From Treponema sp. (GTDB lineage Bacteria > Spirochaetota > Spirochaetia > Treponematales > Treponemataceae): a stretch of DNA of 8,078 bases. Under the pieces are notes generated by a model. It did no database searches, was not told where the DNA came from, and was given only the letters and a program-made list of their open reading frames with translations. How positions within the stretch are numbered: the stretch's first letter is position 1; every line of letters starts with the position of its first letter. The position numbers and the translations under genes are program-made. Shown in pieces: positions 5,741 through 8,078 of this stretch. The DNA lies in assembly GCA_017622055.1 (NCBI GenBank), contig JAGARY010000248.1, positions 1 to 8,078 on the forward strand, in the 5' to 3' direction.

Positions 5741-6541
5741 ATGTACGGAGCAATTTTAGGAGATATTATTGGGCAGCCTTATGAATTTGGGCCAAATAAC
5801 ATTAAAACAAAGGAATTTTCACTTTTTACAAAAAAGCCTCGATTCACAGATGATTCAGTGATGACAGTTGCAATTTGTGATGGCATTTTAACTGCGGGTT
5901 TTGACGCAGATGAAAAAACAATGAAAAAATCAATGATTGAAGCTATGCACAAATGGGGGAATCTTTATCCAAATGCGGGATATGGTGGAACTTTTATTCG
6001 TTGGTTAGCTATGAAATCTTATGAGCCTTACAACAGTTGGGGAAATGGAAGTGCAATGAGAGTTTCTTCTGTGGGATGGTTTTTTGATTCATTGGAGAAA
6101 ACAAGGGAAGTTGCAAGATGGTCGGCGGAAGTGACTCATAATCATCCAGAGGGAGTGAAGGGAGCTGAAGCTGTGGCAAGTGTAATTTGGATGGCTCGAA
6201 AGGGAATTCCGAAAAAAGAAATTAAAACTTATGTGGAAAAAGAGTTTGGTTATGATTTGAGCAAAAGTTGTGATGAAATTCGGCCAGAGTATTATTTTGA
6301 TGTAAGTTGCCAGGGAACTGTGCCTCAAGCAATCACTGCATTTTTAGAAGGTAATGATTTTGAAGATGTGATTCGTACAGCGGTTAGTCTTGGTGGGGAT
6401 TGTGACACGTTGACTTGTATTGCAGGTGGAATGGCAGAAGCTTTTTATGGAGTGCCAGATTTTTTGAAGGAAAAATGTTTGAAATTTACTACAAGGGAAA
6501 TTCATGAGGTGATGGAAAGGTTTGAGAAGGGGAAAGGGTAG
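5741..6541 (+). CDS. ADP-ribosylglycohydrolase family protein
   Basis: This 266-residue cytoplasmic enzyme belongs to the DraG/ARH fold, which removes ADP-ribose from proteins or other molecules using two divalent metal ions. Family landmarks are in order: the GAILGDIIGQPYEF start (3-16), the metal-binding TDDS (36-39), NGSAMRVSSVGW (102-113), THNHPEGVKGAEA (132-144) and the C-terminal metal motif GGDCDT (218-223). All expected metal ligands appear present, and the length is normal for short bacterial members, so it should be active. The ATG follows AGGAGG with a six-base spacer. It is a single-gene unit, divergent from lemA and closed by its own terminator. No ADP-ribosyltransferase gene is present in the window, so the substrate is unknown; it could be a regulatory target, a toxin target or a free metabolite. 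Confidence 0.92.
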   Translation: MYGAILGDIIGQPYEFGPNNIKTKEFSLFTKKPRFTDDSVMTVAICDGILTAGFDADEKTMKKSMIEAMHKWGNLYPNAGYGGTFIRWLAMKSYEPYNSWGNGSAMRVSSVGWFFDSLEKTREVARWSAEVTHNHPEGVKGAEAVASVIWMARKGIPKKEIKTYVEKEFGYDLSKSCDEIRPEYYFDVSCQGTVPQAITAFLEGNDFEDVIRTAVSLGGDCDTLTCIAGGMAEAFYGVPDFLKEKCLKFTTREIHEVMERFEKGKG

Positions 6542-6577
6542 ATTGTTGAATAAATGAAACAATAGTGTTTTACAAGG

Positions 6578-6612
6578 AGATAGAATTCGGTAAAGAGTTC
6601 TATCTTTTTTTT
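6578..6612 (+). terminator. Intrinsic terminator of the ADP-ribosylglycohydrolase gene
   Basis: AGATAGAATTC (6578-6588) pairs with GAGTTCTATCT (6595-6605) over eleven pairs, including one T-G wobble, around a six-base loop. A run of eight T follows (6605-6612). It lies 36 bases after the stop codon, in the plus orientation. Confidence 0.85.
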
Positions 6613-6618
6613 ATACAA

Positions 6619-6635
6619 ACGACATTTCTTGTCGT
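6619..6635. repeat. Small inverted repeat
   Basis: ACGACA (6619-6624) pairs perfectly with TGTCGT (6630-6635) around a five-base loop. It is the first of five successive hairpins between the terminator and the gene at 6832. On its own it is short enough to be chance; it is listed as part of that series. Confidence 0.35.
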
Positions 6636-6673
6636 GTCTCCTGTGGTAAATTAAAAACATAATTAGGAGAAAT

Positions 6674-6713
6674 GGATACCACATTTCCTGAAAATTTCGT
6701 CAATGTGGTATCC
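6674..6713. repeat. Perfect 12-base inverted repeat
   Basis: GGATACCACATT (6674-6685) and AATGTGGTATCC (6702-6713) are exact reverse complements around a 16-base centre. No T run follows. It also coincides with a tiny reading frame of 14 codons (6672-6716) that starts two bases after an AGGAG. It could be a protein-binding dyad, an RNA hairpin or one end-structure of a dispersed repeat. Confidence 0.6.
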
Positions 6714-6738
6714 TAAAAGTTTGCGTTGCAAACTTTTA
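6714..6738. repeat. Perfect 11-base hairpin with 3-base loop
   Basis: TAAAAGTTTGC (6714-6724) pairs exactly with GCAAACTTTTA (6728-6738) around GTT. It abuts the preceding 12-base inverted repeat without a gap. The T-rich 3' side could give weak termination on either strand, but there is no long T tract. I have an impression of similar AAGTTTGC/GCAAACTT hairpins in treponemal intergenic DNA, which is recall and not shown here. Confidence 0.6.
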
Positions 6739-6746
6739 TTTAGACT

Positions 6747-6774
6747 GCTGTTTCTCACTTTGTTACGAAACAGC
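6747..6774. repeat. Perfect 8-base inverted repeat
   Basis: GCTGTTTC (6747-6754) pairs with GAAACAGC (6767-6774) around a 12-base centre. The TTTCTCAC following its left arm recurs in the next structure (6802-6809), hinting that the two share an origin. Confidence 0.45.
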
Positions 6775-6776
6775 GA

Positions 6777-6818
6777 AAAAAGTTTATTCGAAAGTTGAAA
6801 CTTTCTCACAAACTTTTT
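6777..6818. repeat. Nested inverted repeat just before the next gene
   Basis: The outer arms AAAAAGTTT (6777-6785) and AAACTTTTT (6810-6818) enclose an inner hairpin GAAAGT (6790-6795) / ACTTTC (6800-6805). It ends three bases before the AGAGG ribosome binding site (6821-6825) of the gene at 6832. It is therefore placed to affect transcription into that gene, or initiation on it, if it forms in RNA. Confidence 0.45.
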
Positions 6819-6831
6819 CTAGAGGTAAACT

Positions 6832-7746
6832 ATGAACATCCCAACAGAAAAAACAGAACGCCAAAAATTGGCACAAAATCTTTTGAAAAACGCAGGACTT
6901 TTTTGTGATGAAGTGCCAGAATTGCTTGAAAATTGGATTTTGTACACTTCACCTTATAACAGTAATGAACTTTATTTTTTGCCAATGCTAGAAAAACTTA
7001 AAGAAAATCTAGATTTTGTGGCAAATCAAAAGGTGGAGTTTTTTGTGAATATTTCAGAGTATTTACCTGTAATCACAGAATATTCGCTTCCAATTTGGTG
7101 GGTAGGATTTTGGGAATATTCAGTTTGCCAAAAATGGATTTCTGGAATTGCCGTGACAAATGAAAATATCATCATTTTTAGTGAAGAATCTTCTTGTCCA
7201 ATTTATATTCGAGAAACTGGGTCTCCTTGTGGTGCGGGTGGAGCTTATGACCCAATCCCAAACAAAGGTAACATAACAGTTTTTAAAAGAAAAGATTTTT
7301 CAAAAATCAAAACTCAAGGAATGACGGTTGCAAAAACAGACAAAACAATCAGTGATTTTATGTTTAAGATGATAGCCAAAAATAATTCCTCTTCTGGAAA
7401 TATATTTGAAAGCTTAAAATTTAATATCAAACAAAGATTGATTTTGATGCGTTATGGATTGGGAGTTAGAAAATCCTTTTACCGAAAGCCCATAAATTAT
7501 AAAAATCAAGAAGAATTGAATCGGGCTTTTCAAAATTATATAAATAAAAATGGAATACCGCTTACAGAAGAAGAAAAGAAAACAGGAATATTGATTGAAA
7601 TGCGTCCTCCAAGAGAGTTTGATAAAACCTTTTGGGTTTCAAGTTTGCCAACTTTTCAAAAAGTGCTAAGGGAAGATATGGATGGCGATTTGTTAAAGAT
7701 TGAGAATCTTGGTGTTGTGGAAAGGGATGAGTGGGAGAAAGTTTAA
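6832..7746 (+). CDS. Hypothetical protein, 304 residues, not recognised
   Basis: I do not recognise this protein. It starts at an ATG six bases after AGAGG, reads 304 codons and ends in TAA at 7744-7746. There is no signal peptide, and no segment is long enough to be a clear membrane helix, so it is probably soluble and cytoplasmic. The first half is rich in aromatics (LPIWWVGFWEYSVCQKWISG, 86-105) and has a GSPCGAGGAYDPIPNKG segment (130-146) that looks like a loop; Cys are at 25, 99, 122 and 133. The C-terminal half is basic around 195-222 and then acidic (RPPREFDKTFW, 258-268). Codon use resembles its neighbours and the frame is intact, which supports a real gene. It is preceded by hairpins with no clear promoter and followed at once by an ATPase remnant. 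Confidence 0.75.
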   Translation: MNIPTEKTERQKLAQNLLKNAGLFCDEVPELLENWILYTSPYNSNELYFLPMLEKLKENLDFVANQKVEFFVNISEYLPVITEYSLPIWWVGFWEYSVCQKWISGIAVTNENIIIFSEESSCPIYIRETGSPCGAGGAYDPIPNKGNITVFKRKDFSKIKTQGMTVAKTDKTISDFMFKMIAKNNSSSGNIFESLKFNIKQRLILMRYGLGVRKSFYRKPINYKNQEELNRAFQNYINKNGIPLTEEEKKTGILIEMRPPREFDKTFWVSSLPTFQKVLREDMDGDLLKIENLGVVERDEWEKV

Positions 7747-7778
7747 TGTATTTAACAAAATATGATGATTTTTGTTAA

Positions 7779-8078
7779 ATGGACTTAACAGTTTTGATAA
7801 ATCAACTTTTTAGAGAAACTCGAGGACTTGGAGTTTTGCAAAAGCCTGATAAAATTTTTTTAGAAAATACAAACTTAATGTATGCTCTGGTAGCAGACAA
7901 AATTGAAATTGGAAATGTTCGTGAAACTTTTGTCTAGAATCAATTAAAGAAAAATAACAATGTTTTGTTTTCAGCTCAAAGCGATTTTTTTGTAAATGAT
8001 AAATATACTTTTGAAGTTGGCGGAAAAAATAAAAAACGCAACCAAATAAAAGATATAGAAAATTCCTTTATTATTGCA
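7779..8078 (+). pseudogene. C-terminal remnant of a DUF4143-type AAA ATPase, broken by a stop codon, runs off the window
   Basis: The plus-strand frame from 7779 reads INQLFRETRGLGVLQKPDKI, then FLENTNLMYAL, then IGNVRETFV, a TAG at 7935-7937, then NQLKKNNNVLFSAQSDFF and YTFEVGGKNKKRNQIKDIEN up to the last base. This matches the C-terminal portion of the large bacterial ATPase family carrying DUF4143, where the corresponding segment normally reads on as RETFFLNQL. The TAG thus appears to replace one Leu codon. The P-loop ATPase part that should precede it (several hundred residues) is absent; upstream is the unrelated 304-residue gene. The same frame also stops at 7776-7778, and 7746-7775 (MYLTKYDDFC) may be degenerate remnant sequence. 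No ribosome binding site is visible. It is a decayed gene relic, and the last few codons lie beyond the window. Confidence 0.8.

Noticed and set aside
6089..6684. Minus-strand frames antisense to the 3' half of the ADP-ribosylglycohydrolase gene
   Set aside because: They are shadows of the real gene, low in complexity, and the rightmost one starts inside the 12-base inverted repeat and reads through the terminator.
6619..6818. CRISPR array
   Set aside because: The repeated pieces are inverted, differ in length and sequence, and are not regularly spaced direct repeats; no cas gene is present.
6613..6831. Complete miniature transposable element
   Set aside because: I found no matching terminal inverted repeats at the edges of the region and no target-site duplication; the hairpins are internal and successive.

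Overview
This is an AT-rich bacterial segment. Its gene content and style suggest a host-associated spirochaete of the Treponema type: a TAXI-type TRAP transporter with a DUF1850 partner, a lemA/TPM cluster, a DUF4143-type ATPase relic and hairpin-rich intergenic DNA. That placement rests on recall of similar neighbourhoods, not on a marker gene, so it is moderate to weak.

Left part (1-3279, genes on the minus strand): a TRAP transporter locus transcribed right to left. It encodes a TAXI-family substrate-binding lipoprotein, then a strong terminator hairpin, then a DUF1850 membrane-anchored protein overlapping a fused TRAP permease. The permease reads normally from its start but stops after 479 residues, losing the last part of its transport domain. 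Beyond that point (1-240) the DNA is unrelated and carries a 41-codon plus-strand ORF whose stop overlaps the permease stop region. This looks like a rearrangement or insertion boundary.

Middle (3300-5481, minus strand): a compact operon of lemA, a membrane-embedded TPM-domain protein and a YgcG-like secreted/anchored TPM protein with a Gly/Ser-rich tail. This trio is a widely recurring set whose function is poorly understood and probably concerns the envelope. The transporter's own promoter lies just downstream, but no terminator is visible between the two units.

Right part (5482-8078, plus strand): a divergent intergenic region with a GC-richer, strongly folded island leads into an ADP-ribosylglycohydrolase gene that ends in a clear intrinsic terminator. 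About 220 bases follow that are packed with five consecutive inverted repeats, then a 304-residue protein I do not recognise. Immediately after it is the C-terminal remnant of a DUF4143-type AAA ATPase, lacking its ATPase part and broken by an in-frame amber codon; it runs off the window end.

I did not find a convincing new defence or biosynthetic system. The items most worth a second look are the truncated permease junction, the hairpin array with the unrecognised gene behind it, and the folded island between lemA and the ADP-ribosylglycohydrolase gene.
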